Of a stretch of DNA of 64,000 bases, positions 32,771-41,085 are shown piece by piece. The notes under the pieces are model-generated. The model was given only the letters and a program-made list of their open reading frames with translations, had not been told where the DNA came from and searched no databases. The position numbers were made by a program, and so were the translations under genes. How positions within the stretch are numbered: the stretch's first letter is position 1; every line of letters starts with the position of its first letter. The stretch is from Berryella intestinalis (lineage in GTDB: Bacteria > Actinomycetota > Coriobacteriia > Coriobacteriales > Eggerthellaceae), in contig NZ_CP009302.1 of assembly GCF_000814825.1 (NCBI RefSeq), positions 434,001-498,000 of the forward strand, written 5' to 3'.

Positions 32771-34936
32771 ATGCTGGTCGCCATCGTCGTCGCCATCCTC
32801 ACGCTGATCGTCGCCGCCCTGGTCGCGGTGGCGTTCTTCGCGCTGCGCGAGAGGCTGCGCACCTCGTCGTCTGTGCATGTGAAGCGCGGGCGGGCCTCGA
32901 TCAGCTCCATCGACACCCTGGACGTCGCGTCGGCGTCCTCGTCGACCGACGGCCTTCCCGACACGCACGTTAAGACGTCTTCCAGTCCCGACGGCCGCGC
33001 GTCGGCTCCCCTGAACGCGCGTTTCGCCGCGATCGGCGTATTCGCCGCGGGCGTGTTCGCCACTTTGGGCGCCAAGCTGTTCGGCATGCAGATCCTCCAG
33101 GCCTCGTCGTATCAGAAGCAGGCCAACGAGAACAAGTACACCGACGTGTCCACCCCCGCTCCGCGCGGATACATCTACGATGCCGACGGGGTGGCCCTGG
33201 TGAAGAACCGCTCGTCGCTCACCGTTCTGGCCGATGCCGACGTGCTGTCCGACCACGATGTGGTCCTGCGCTTGTCGGCGGTGCTGGGCATTCCCTACAA
33301 CGTGGTGAGGTCCCGCTTGCAGGACACTTCGTCGGGCGCGCAGAGCCAGCGCGTCATCGCAAGCGACGCGTCGCTTAGAAACGTCGCCTTCATCGCCGAG
33401 CATTCCGATGCGTTTCCGGGCGTCAACATCCAGAACCGCACGATCCGCAGCTATCCGTACGGGGCCCTCGCGGCCCACGTGCTGGGCTACACGGGGGCCG
33501 TGTCCGACGCCGACCTGAAGTCCGTTCCGGCGAACCGCGACATCGAACTGGGCGACGAGGTGGGCAAAAGCGGCGTCGAGTACACCTATGACGAGATCCT
33601 TTCGGGCGAGCACGGCCGTCGCCGCGTCGTGGCGGATGCCGACGGGAACGTGGTACGCGTGGTGGCCGAGACGCAGCCGACGCGCGGAAGCGACCTGTAC
33701 CTCACCATCAAGGCTCCGGTCCAGTACGTGGTGGACAAGGAGCTCGCCGAGCTCATCGCCCCCAAGGGCGTCATCGGAACGGGCAAGGGCGTGGCCGGGG
33801 CCTGCGTGGTCATGGACGTGACCGACGGCTCGATCGTGGCCATGTCGAGCTACCCCACGTATTCCCCGGAGACCTTCATCGGCGGCATCTCGCAGGATAT
33901 ATGGGATCTGTACTCGTCGAAGTCCTCGTACTACCCGCTGCTGAACCGCACCATTTCGGGAACGTACGCGGCGGCCTCGACGTTCAAGTCGTTCACGGGC
34001 CTGGCGGCGCTGCGCTACGGGTTCGCCGACACCTCGAAGTACTGGACCTGCACGGGCTCGTGGGACGGGTTCAACACCGGGAGCCCCCAGAAATGCTGGC
34101 TGAAGACGGGCCATGGCAGCCTGGATTTCAAAGGCGGCATCGTCCAGTCGTGCGACGTGGTGTTCTACGACATCGCGTACAACTTCTACTACGCGGGCAA
34201 GAGCCAGGGAGGCACGCTGTCGGACACCGCCATGCAGGAAGAGCCCGCGAAATTCCGTTTCGGCCAGCTTACGGGGATCGATCTCGCATCCGAGGAGGCG
34301 GGCCGCATCCCTACTCCCGAGTGGAAGCAGTCGTACTGGGCCGATGTTCCCACCGAGGGCGTGTGGCGCGGAGGCGACATGACCAACACCGTCATCGGCC
34401 AGGGCGACGTGCTGGTGACGCCGATTCAGGTGGCCGTGGCGTACGGCGCCATAGCCACGGGCAACCTCATGAGGCCCCATGTGCTCAAAGAGGTGCGCAA
34501 CGGGGACAACGTGGCGGCCGTGACCTTCGAGCCCCAGATCATCGACGTTCCGGACGTCGATGAGAAGAACTACGCCATCCTGCGCGACGCGCTGAACGGC
34601 GTCGCCGGATCGAACTCGGCGCTGGCCAAGTCCTTCAGGGACGTCGGCATGGACCCCTGGGACGTCGCCTGCAAAACCGGTACCGCCGAGATGACCGACA
34701 CCGAGGACTTCGGCTGGTTCGCCTGCTATGCTCCCTACGACGACCCGAAATACGTGGTGGCCGTCATGATCGAGCAGGGCGGTGGCGGATCGACGTCTGC
34801 CGGTCCCATCGGAGCCAAGGCGCTCGCTGCGGCGCTGGCCGCCGATGCGGGCGAGCTCAAAGAGGTGGGGGCCGTCGCAGCTTCGAGCGGCGAGTCGGTC
34901 GCCTACGTGTCATCTTCGTCCGGACGAACCGACTAG
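32771..34936 (+). CDS. mrdA: Penicillin-binding protein 2 (elongation transpeptidase)
   Basis: A 721-residue class B PBP. Hydrophobic segments lie at about 4-26 and about 85-105; the second is the usual bitopic anchor, and the first with its Ser-rich linker is an added N-terminal extension. The dimerisation domain follows (APRGYIYDADGVALVKN). The transpeptidase motifs are STFK (active Ser), SCD (SxN-type position, as in other PBP2s) and KTGTAE. It starts seven bases after mreD and partners RodA, encoded next, to polymerise and cross-link lateral peptidoglycan. Confidence 0.95.
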   Translation: MLVAIVVAILTLIVAALVAVAFFALRERLRTSSSVHVKRGRASISSIDTLDVASASSSTDGLPDTHVKTSSSPDGRASAPLNARFAAIGVFAAGVFATLGAKLFGMQILQASSYQKQANENKYTDVSTPAPRGYIYDADGVALVKNRSSLTVLADADVLSDHDVVLRLSAVLGIPYNVVRSRLQDTSSGAQSQRVIASDASLRNVAFIAEHSDAFPGVNIQNRTIRSYPYGALAAHVLGYTGAVSDADLKSVPANRDIELGDEVGKSGVEYTYDEILSGEHGRRRVVADADGNVVRVVAETQPTRGSDLYLTIKAPVQYVVDKELAELIAPKGVIGTGKGVAGACVVMDVTDGSIVAMSSYPTYSPETFIGGISQDIWDLYSSKSSYYPLLNRTISGTYAAASTFKSFTGLAALRYGFADTSKYWTCTGSWDGFNTGSPQKCWLKTGHGSLDFKGGIVQSCDVVFYDIAYNFYYAGKSQGGTLSDTAMQEEPAKFRFGQLTGIDLASEEAGRIPTPEWKQSYWADVPTEGVWRGGDMTNTVIGQGDVLVTPIQVAVAYGAIATGNLMRPHVLKEVRNGDNVAAVTFEPQIIDVPDVDEKNYAILRDALNGVAGSNSALAKSFRDVGMDPWDVACKTGTAEMTDTEDFGWFACYAPYDDPKYVVAVMIEQGGGGSTSAGPIGAKALAAALAADAGELKEVGAVAASSGESVAYVSSSSGRTD

Positions 34937-34944
34937 GAGGGGAT

Positions 34945-36162
34945 ATGCCGTCGATTAACCAGATCAGCACCGTGCGCGTCCCCGATCGCGGGGCGCACGA
35001 CGCTTCGGCGTCCAAGAGGCGCCGCCCGATCTTCTGGCCGTTCGTCCTGGCGTTTTCCGCGCTGGTGGCCTACGGGCTCGTCGTCGTGTTCTCGGCGGTC
35101 AGTGCGGATGCCGACTACAGCTTCTCCCGCCAGCTGGGCGGTGTTGCCGTGGGCCTTGTGGTGATGGCGGTCGTGTGGCACTTCGACTACACGCGCCTTG
35201 CCGGGTACCAGAACATCTTCCTCATCATCAACGTGGTGCTCATCCTGTCGCCTCATCTGCCCGTCATCGGCGTGAACACCATGGGCGCGACGTCGTGGAT
35301 CAACATCGGGATGCAGGTGCAGCCCGGCGAGTTCGCCAAGATCACGGTGATCCTGTTCGATGCCGCCGTCATGGCGAAGTACCAGGGCGCTTTGAACGAC
35401 GTGCGCGAGTACCTGAGGACCGTCGGGCTGATGCTCGTGCCGTTCGCGTGCATCATGACCCAGCCCGACCTGGGCACGGGCTTGGTGTACCTGTTCATCG
35501 GGGCCACTGCGCTCGTTGCGGGAGGGGCGAACCGCCGGTTCCTCATCGCGAGCCTTTTGGTGGGCATCGCGCTGGTCGCCCTGGTGTTCTCGGTCGACGA
35601 GGTGATCAAGAACGCGACGGGGGACTACAAGCTGCTCAAGCAGTACCAGCGCAACCGGCTTTTGGTGTTCATGAACCAGGGGTCGACCAACCTTTCCGAA
35701 GAGGGCTACAACCTCAACCAGGCCATGATCGCCATCGGATCGGGAGGGCTGTTCGGTCAGGGCTATATGCAAGGGTCGCAGCATGGCCTGGGCATCCTTC
35801 CCGAGGCTCCCACCGACTTCATCTTCTGCGTGCTGGCCGAAGAGTTCGGATTTGCCGGGGCGATGCTGCTTTTGGTCCTGTACATCGGCTTGCTGGCGAG
35901 CTGCTTTTACATCGCGACGCGCGCTGGGGACGTGTTCGGCGTGCTCATCGTTATGAGCGTTGTGGGGATGTGGTTGTTCCAGATTCTTGAGAATATCGGT
36001 ATGACCTGCGGATTGATGCCCATTACCGGAATCCCGCTGCCGTTTGTGAGCTACGGCTCGTCGTTCATGGTCGTGAATTTCGCTATGCTGGGGTTCGTGG
36101 GGTCGGTGTGGGCCCACAACAAACAGAACGCAAGGAGGGCCGGCTATGCGGCTACCCGTTGA
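34945..36162 (+). CDS. rodA: SEDS peptidoglycan polymerase RodA
   Basis: A 405-residue ten-helix SEDS glycosyltransferase. Key stretches: VQPGEFAKITVILF, the loop with YQRNRLLVFMNQG, GLFGQGYMQGSQHGLGILPE, TDFIFCVLAEEFGF (with the conserved Asp/Glu region) and the C-terminal ITGIPLPFVSYGSS. The ATG is preceded by AGGAGGGG. The first 35 residues are a basic cytoplasmic leader. It overlaps the next gene by 17 bases. Confidence 0.96.
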   Translation: MPSINQISTVRVPDRGAHDASASKRRRPIFWPFVLAFSALVAYGLVVVFSAVSADADYSFSRQLGGVAVGLVVMAVVWHFDYTRLAGYQNIFLIINVVLILSPHLPVIGVNTMGATSWINIGMQVQPGEFAKITVILFDAAVMAKYQGALNDVREYLRTVGLMLVPFACIMTQPDLGTGLVYLFIGATALVAGGANRRFLIASLLVGIALVALVFSVDEVIKNATGDYKLLKQYQRNRLLVFMNQGSTNLSEEGYNLNQAMIAIGSGGLFGQGYMQGSQHGLGILPEAPTDFIFCVLAEEFGFAGAMLLLVLYIGLLASCFYIATRAGDVFGVLIVMSVVGMWLFQILENIGMTCGLMPITGIPLPFVSYGSSFMVVNFAMLGFVGSVWAHNKQNARRAGYAATR

Positions 36163-37312
36163 CATCTCGGCGGTTCTTCTCGAGGCCCGTTCGATCGACG
36201 AGGCTCGTCAGACCCCGCTTAACGTAACCGTCTACCTGGACGATTCGGTTCCAGAGGACCTGTCTACCTTCGCGCGCAGCGCATTCGGGGCCGTCACTCC
36301 CAACGTGGACCTCTCGGTCGCGCTGTATGGCGGGGCCCTGCCGTCGATCAAGCCCACCGATGACGCGGCGGTGCTGATCGCGGGGTTCTCTCCGAGCACG
36401 GGAAAACTCGCCGCATCCCTGCGCGCGGTGGGCGTTCCGGCTATGGTGGTATCGACGTTTCCGGCGCTGGTCTCTCAGATGGCCGAGGCCGCAGGCTTTC
36501 CCATTCCGGCGCTCGACGTGGTGTGCCCCGCGAAACCTGCGGGCGCATCGGGCCTGGCCAGCGCAGCTGTCGGAGCGGTGGGGGCGGCCGCGGGGGCTAT
36601 CGCCAACGTGGCCGAGCAGGTGCCGAACGTGCCGAAGGTCGCCGGCAAGGCAGTGCGCGCCGCGGGTGATTGGGGGGCGTCTGCGGCGGCGTCGAAGGCG
36701 GCGGGTCCTTCGGAGTTCGACGAGTCGCTCGAGCCCTACGCGCTCGACGAGGAGCACCGCGTCGCCCTGGGCGAGCGCATGGGTCAATGGATCATCGGGG
36801 CATGCCCCGACAAGCGCCTGGCGTTCTCGCTGGCGTTTCCGTTCGTTCGCCGTCCTTTGGCCCTCGATGCGGTGAATTCCGCCGCCATGCAAAACGCCGG
36901 AATCGGCGCGCTGGACATAATCCCGGGCGCCGATATGCCGTTGATGACGTTCAACCAGATCAAGATGGTGCTCGAGATCGCTGCCGCCTACGGGGAGCCG
37001 ATGAGCCCCGAGCGCCTGAAGGAGATCGCCGCCATCGTCGGCGGAGGCTTCGCGTTCAGAACCGTCGCGCGCGAGGTGGGGGGATTGATCCCGGTGGCCG
37101 GCTTCGCCGTACGCGGAACCATCGGCTTCACGGGAACTGTCGCCATGGGCCGTGCGGTCATCGGGTACTTCGAGGGAGGTAAGAGCCTGTCGGGTCTGGC
37201 CAACGTCGCCCACGGGGCGCTCGGCGCGGCTTCGAAGGCAGCCGGCGGCGTGCGCTCGGTGGGATCGAGGGCCGCCCGCGCGCTGGCGAAGCGAAACGAA
37301 CGAGAGGCGTAG
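36146..37312 (+). CDS. DUF697-like membrane-associated protein in the elongasome operon
   Basis: A 388-residue protein with no assigned function. AAGGAGG precedes the ATG at 36146, which lies inside the 3' end of rodA. The C-terminal half (from about 215) resembles DUF697/YcjF-type domains: an ALDAVNSAAMQNAGIGALDI-like entry, IIPGADMPLMTFNQIKMVLE and repeated Gly-rich hydrophobic segments (GGLIPVAGFAVRGTIGFTG). Such domains are often fused to or paired with dynamin-like or Era-like GTPases; no GTPase motif is present here. The N-terminal 130 residues look like a separate alpha/beta domain, joined by an Ala-rich linker. Tight coupling to rodA suggests a role in wall growth, an inference from context. 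Confidence 0.72.
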   Translation: MRLPVDISAVLLEARSIDEARQTPLNVTVYLDDSVPEDLSTFARSAFGAVTPNVDLSVALYGGALPSIKPTDDAAVLIAGFSPSTGKLAASLRAVGVPAMVVSTFPALVSQMAEAAGFPIPALDVVCPAKPAGASGLASAAVGAVGAAAGAIANVAEQVPNVPKVAGKAVRAAGDWGASAAASKAAGPSEFDESLEPYALDEEHRVALGERMGQWIIGACPDKRLAFSLAFPFVRRPLALDAVNSAAMQNAGIGALDIIPGADMPLMTFNQIKMVLEIAAAYGEPMSPERLKEIAAIVGGGFAFRTVAREVGGLIPVAGFAVRGTIGFTGTVAMGRAVIGYFEGGKSLSGLANVAHGALGAASKAAGGVRSVGSRAARALAKRNEREA

Positions 37313-37321
37313 AACCATCAT

Positions 37322-39193
37322 ATGGCTGAACTGACTGATCTGTGGGATAAGGTGCGCCCGCTTGTCGAGGCCGCCGAGCGTCCCTCGCGCTACATCGATC
37401 ACGAGTGGGGCGCGGTGCGCAAGGCCGACGCCGACTTCCACTTCTGCCTGCTGTACCCCGATACCTACGAGCTCGGCCAGCCCAATCAGGCTCTGCGCAT
37501 CCTCGTGAACGTGGTGAACGCGCGGGAGGGCATGGCTGCCGAGCGGGGGTTCCTTCCCGCACCCGATATGTGCGACGCCCTGCGGCAGGCGGGTTTGCCG
37601 CTGTTTTCCATCGAGAGCTGCGCTGCGCTGCACGAATTCGACGTGGTGGGCATCACGCTGCCCCACGAGCTGGCCGCCACCAACATCCTCGAAGCGCTCG
37701 ATCTGGGCGGCATCCCCCTGCATACCGACGAACGCGGCGAATCCGATCCCTTCGTCATCGCGGGAGGGCCCTGCGCGTTCAACCCCGAACCCTACGCCCC
37801 GTTTTTCGATGCGCTGAACATCGGAGAGGGCGAGGAGATGCTGCCGAACGGCCTGGAGGTCATCCGCCGCATGCGCGCGTCGGGCGCGAGCCGCTTTGAG
37901 GCCCTGGTCGAGTTGGCGAAGGTTCCGGGCTGGTACGTTCCGTCGTTCTACCGCTGGCGCGACGCCGACTACGCGCGCGAGCACGGTGCTTGGATCGAGC
38001 CTGTGGTCGAGGGCGTCCCCGTGGTGATCGAGAAGCAGATATTCGAGGGGTTCTCCGAAAGCTCGGGGTGGGAGCCCTGTGTCGTGCCCTTCGCCGAGGC
38101 CGTTCACGACCGCTTGAACGTCGAGGTCCTGCGCGGGTGCGCGCGCGGCTGCCGGTTCTGCCAGGCGGGCATGATGTACAGGCCGGTGAGGGAGCGCACG
38201 GCCGACAACATCGTGGAGTCGGTCCTGACGGGGCTGAGGGAGACCGGGTACGACGAGGTCAGCCTCACGTCGCTCTCTTCGACCGACCACTCCCAGATCG
38301 GCGAGATCCTGGAGCGCCTGAACCGGGCGACCGAAGGGGAGGGCGTGCGCATCTCGGTGCCGTCCCAGCGCCTCGATTCGTTCGGCGTCGATATGGCCGC
38401 TTTGGTGGCCGGCCGCAAGAAGGGCGGTCTCACGTTCGCCCCCGAAGCGGGCACCCAGCGCATGCGCGACGTCATCAACAAGAACGTGACCGAAGAGGAT
38501 CTGTTCGGGGCGATCGACGCCGCGTTCGCGGCGGGGTGGCGCCGCTGCAAGCTGTACTTCATGATCGGCCTTCCCACCGAAACCGACGAGGACGTGAAGG
38601 GGATCGCCAGCTTGCTGCAGCGCTCCTACGACCGCGCGGTGAAGGCGGTTCCGGCCGACCAGAAGGGCTCGATCAAGATCAGCGCTTCGGTGGCGCTGTT
38701 CGTCCCGAAGGCGCAGACGCCGTTTCAGTGGGATGGCCAGATTCCGCCCGAAGAGGCGATCCGCCGCGTCAACCTGCTGCGCAACAGCGTGCATTACCGC
38801 GCGATCGACGTGCATTGGCACGATCCGAAGACCAGCTTCGTCGAGGCGGTCACCAGTCGCAGCGGGCGCGAAGCGGCGGCTCTGATCGAGGAGGCGTGGC
38901 GCCGCGGCGCGCGCTTCGACGCATGGACCGAATGCTTCAACGAGCAGGCGTGGCGCGACGCCGCAGAAGCGCTGGACTTCGATGTGGACGCTGTGGCGCA
39001 AACCGCCTATCCGCTCGATTACGTTTTGCCCTGGGAGCACATCTCGACCGGTGCGAGCAGGCGCTGGCTGGTGCGCGAGCGCAAGCTGGCCGATGGCGAG
39101 AGGACCACGCCCGACTGCACGTTCGACCGCTGCTCGGCGTGCGGCGTGTGCCCGAGCCTTGGATTCGACAACGTTTTGGCGGCGGTGAGGTAG
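37322..39193 (+). CDS. B12-binding/radical SAM protein, TIGR03960 type
   Basis: A 623-residue radical SAM enzyme. The N-terminal 200 residues match the B12-binding-like domain seen in the TIGR03960 family (FCLLYPDTYELGQPNQALRI, GGPCAFNPEPYAPFFDA). The radical SAM cluster motif is CARGCRFCQAG (CxxxCxxC), near residue 274. The C-terminal tail has a Cys cluster (CTFDRCSACGVC) that may bind another metal centre. It abuts the DUF2344 gene (stop followed at once by ATG), the usual pairing in Firmicutes and Actinobacteria, where the split pair often sits with ribonuclease G and ribosomal genes. The reaction is not established. Confidence 0.9.
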   Translation: MAELTDLWDKVRPLVEAAERPSRYIDHEWGAVRKADADFHFCLLYPDTYELGQPNQALRILVNVVNAREGMAAERGFLPAPDMCDALRQAGLPLFSIESCAALHEFDVVGITLPHELAATNILEALDLGGIPLHTDERGESDPFVIAGGPCAFNPEPYAPFFDALNIGEGEEMLPNGLEVIRRMRASGASRFEALVELAKVPGWYVPSFYRWRDADYAREHGAWIEPVVEGVPVVIEKQIFEGFSESSGWEPCVVPFAEAVHDRLNVEVLRGCARGCRFCQAGMMYRPVRERTADNIVESVLTGLRETGYDEVSLTSLSSTDHSQIGEILERLNRATEGEGVRISVPSQRLDSFGVDMAALVAGRKKGGLTFAPEAGTQRMRDVINKNVTEEDLFGAIDAAFAAGWRRCKLYFMIGLPTETDEDVKGIASLLQRSYDRAVKAVPADQKGSIKISASVALFVPKAQTPFQWDGQIPPEEAIRRVNLLRNSVHYRAIDVHWHDPKTSFVEAVTSRSGREAAALIEEAWRRGARFDAWTECFNEQAWRDAAEALDFDVDAVAQTAYPLDYVLPWEHISTGASRRWLVRERKLADGERTTPDCTFDRCSACGVCPSLGFDNVLAAVR

Positions 39194-39874
39194 ATGGAAG
39201 CTGCTCAGAGATTCATATTGCGCGCTACATACATAGAGCGCGGTCGTTTGGCCATGCTGTCCCATCTGGAGGTGGCGCGCACCATCGAGCGGACGATCCG
39301 CCGTGCGGGCCTTCCCTACGCGGTCAGTCAGGGTTTCTCGCCGCATATGAAGGTCGCGTTCGGAGCGGCGCTGCCGGTAGGAGTGGGAAGCGTCTGCGAG
39401 ATATTCGACGTGCAGCTCACCGACTACGTTGCCCCTGAAAAGGCGCTTGAAGCCCTTCGGGCGAGCTGCCCGCCCGATCTTATGGTGCAGAGCTGCGCCT
39501 ATATTCGACCTGGGGAGAAAGCCGCCAGCGTGGCGTTTCCCATCAGCACGTACGAGGCGGTGCTGTCCCGTCCCGTCGCGCGCATCGAGGTTCCCGAGAG
39601 CATCTCGGTTGTGCGGAAGCGCAAAGAGAAAGTGCTGGTCGTTGCGGACTTCCTTGTGTCGGGGTTCTCTCCTGTCGGGGAAGGGGGCCCCGGTTCCGCA
39701 TGCCCGCAAAAGTCCGATCGGTGGGAGTTCTCGCTCGAGGCGAAGCCGAGCGGGAGCCTGCGCCCCGATGCGCTTCTCAGGGCGTGCCTCGACAGGATGA
39801 ACGAGGGCGCCTCGCCGGTCGAGGATCCGCTTCGCATCGTGTCGGTGACGCGCATCGGCCAGCGATCCGCGTAA
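39194..39874 (+). CDS. Radical SAM-associated DUF2344 protein (TIGR03936)
   Basis: A 226-residue partner of the upstream radical SAM protein. It opens with the family pattern YIERGRLAMLSHLEVARTIE, then GLPYAVSQGFSPHMKVAFG and ALPVGVGSVCE. It may bind RNA or position substrate for the radical SAM enzyme, to which it is fused in some species. The start directly follows the upstream stop. Confidence 0.9.
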   Translation: MEAAQRFILRATYIERGRLAMLSHLEVARTIERTIRRAGLPYAVSQGFSPHMKVAFGAALPVGVGSVCEIFDVQLTDYVAPEKALEALRASCPPDLMVQSCAYIRPGEKAASVAFPISTYEAVLSRPVARIEVPESISVVRKRKEKVLVVADFLVSGFSPVGEGGPGSACPQKSDRWEFSLEAKPSGSLRPDALLRACLDRMNEGASPVEDPLRIVSVTRIGQRSA

Positions 39875-39901
39875 GGACGCGCAACCTCAGACTGCGGTAC
39901 G

Positions 39902-39975
39902 GAAACCCCCGTCGAGCAGCGGGCCGCTTTTTCTGTTGGAGGAAACGGCGGCTCGCAAAGCACGGCGGGGGTTTC
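39902..39975. repeat. Long-spaced inverted repeat between DUF2344 and the PerR-like gene
   Basis: GAAACCCCCG (39902-39911) and its exact complement CGGGGGTTTC (39966-39975) flank 54 bases. The inner part holds a small AGCG/CGCT hairpin followed by TTTTT (about 39919-39932), which may be a weak terminator. Confidence 0.5.
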
Positions 39976-39993
39976 TTCGGAGTGCGCGGGCAA

Positions 39994-40017
39994 CGGCACG
40001 GCAACGTTGCCGTGCCG
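39994..40017. repeat. Perfect 24-bp palindrome upstream of the PerR-like gene
   Basis: The half-site CGGCACGGCAAC (39994-40005) is followed directly by its exact complement (40006-40017). There is no T-run, so it is not a typical terminator. It ends at the first base of the PerR-type box and lies just upstream of the -35. Confidence 0.75.
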
Positions 40018-40049
40018 CTATTGCATTGCGTGCAATGAAACGCTATAAC
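40017..40049 (+). promoter_or_regulatory. Promoter and PerR-type box of the regulator-dps operon
   Basis: -35 TTGCAT (40021-40026), 17-base spacer, -10 TATAAC (40044-40049). GCTATTGCATTGC (40017-40029) overlaps the -35 and matches 11 of 13 bases with GCAATTGAATTGC in front of ahpC (56087-56099). The spacer also holds CATTGC-GT-GCAATG (40024-40037). Autoregulation by the Fur-family protein encoded next is likely but inferred. Confidence 0.7.
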
Positions 40050-40057
40050 AATATCAG

Positions 40058-40073
40058 TAACTATTACTAGTTA
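40058..40073. promoter_or_regulatory. Inverted repeat in the leader of the PerR-like gene
   Basis: TAACTA-TTAC-TAGTTA is a perfect 6-bp inverted repeat between the -10 and the ribosome site, a second possible operator. Confidence 0.45.
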
Positions 40074-40085
40074 GGAAGCAGGAAG

Positions 40086-40490
40086 ATGAGGTACAGCAAG
40101 CAGCGGGCCGCGATCCTCGATTTCGTTCAGGAGAGCTGCTCGCACCCCACCGCAAGCGAGGTCTACGAGGGTGTGCGTACGAGCCTTCCGCAGATCAGTT
40201 TGGGGACGGTGTACCGAAATCTCATCCAACTGTGCGAAGCGGGGATGATCTCTGCGGTGGATGTCGGCAGCGGACCCACCAGGTTCGACCGTCGCATCGA
40301 CGAGCACCAGCATTATCGGTGCACGCGCTGCGGTCGGCTGTTCGACGTCGAGATACCGTCGGGACCCCTCTTCGCCGCAGGAGTGGAGCCCTCGCTTCCA
40401 GGCACGCTCGAAGCCTATTCGGTTTCGTTTTTCGGGATATGCGAAGCGTGCCGGGCCCGTAAGGACGATGTGGGCTTTGCCCAAGAATGA
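40086..40490 (+). CDS. Fur family regulator, PerR-like
   Basis: A 134-residue metal-dependent repressor. The winged-helix part includes HPTASEVYEGVR and ISLGTVYRNLIQLCEAGMIS. Metal ligands are visible: RFD, EHQHYRC, an Asp in RLFDVEI, and two CxxC pairs (CTRC, CEAC) for the structural zinc. The RFD/HQH/D set resembles PerR, the peroxide sensor, and the downstream Dps gene agrees. Fur or Zur cannot be excluded from sequence alone. Its stop overlaps an ATG at 40487 that is not the Dps start. Confidence 0.88.
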   Translation: MRYSKQRAAILDFVQESCSHPTASEVYEGVRTSLPQISLGTVYRNLIQLCEAGMISAVDVGSGPTRFDRRIDEHQHYRCTRCGRLFDVEIPSGPLFAAGVEPSLPGTLEAYSVSFFGICEACRARKDDVGFAQE

Positions 40491-40501
40491 GAGGAACCAT
40501 C

Positions 40502-40933
40502 ATGCTGAATCAGAAACTCAACGTGCTTCTTTCCGACTACGCCGTCAACCATCGCAAGCTCCAGAACCTTCACTGGTACGTGAGCGGCCACGGCTTCTTC
40601 CAGGCGCATGCGACGCTCGAGACCCTGTACGACCAGGCGAACGAAGCGGTCGACGAGATCGCCGAGCTTATCCTCATGAACGGGGGCAAGCCCTTCGCTT
40701 CCATGAAGAAGTACCTCGAGGCCTCCCATGTTCAGGAGCGCGAGGACGAGTACCTGGGAGCTTCCCAGATGTTCGAAGTGGTGAAGGGTGACTACGAGCT
40801 TATCCTGGCCGACGTGAAAGATGCCAAGAAGCTTGCCGACGAGGAAGACAACTACCTTGTCTCCGCGGCGCTTGACGAGCTGATCGCCTCGCTTTCCAAG
40901 AACATCTGGATGATCTCCCAGTCGCAGCGCTAG
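40502..40933 (+). CDS. dps: Dps-family ferritin-like protein
   Basis: A 143-residue miniferritin that stores iron and detoxifies peroxide. The intersubunit ferroxidase site is seen in LQNLHWYVSGHGFFQAHATL and YDQANEAVDEIAE. Start at 40502 is chosen for GAGAGGA six bases upstream. It lacks the long basic N-terminal tail used by some Dps proteins to bind DNA. It lies 11 bases after the PerR-like gene, so both respond together, and a strong hairpin ends the unit. Confidence 0.93.
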   Translation: MLNQKLNVLLSDYAVNHRKLQNLHWYVSGHGFFQAHATLETLYDQANEAVDEIAELILMNGGKPFASMKKYLEASHVQEREDEYLGASQMFEVVKGDYELILADVKDAKKLADEEDNYLVSAALDELIASLSKNIWMISQSQR

Positions 40934-40960
40934 GGTTCGGTTTCCAGTTCCGAATACGAG

Positions 40961-40996
40961 CAGGGGGACGATGCGTGGATGCATCGTCCCCCTTGC
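40961..40996 (+). terminator. Hairpin after dps
   Basis: GGGGGACGATGC (40963-40974) pairs perfectly with GCATCGTCCCCC (40981-40992) across a six-base loop; the T-run is only TT. Lies between convergent genes and may serve both. Confidence 0.75.
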
Positions 40997-41085
40997 CGTT
41001 TGCGGCCCCGCAACGCAGGCGGTGCGCGAAGGGCCGTCTTTGCAGCGGGCTGATCGCGGCGGAGTGGCCCGCCTTTGTGCGGTTC

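Noticed and set aside
36152-39709. A 1185-codon open frame on the minus strand
   Set aside because: It covers three well-supported plus-strand genes (DUF697, radical SAM, DUF2344) and shows only Arg/His/Gly-rich shadow composition.
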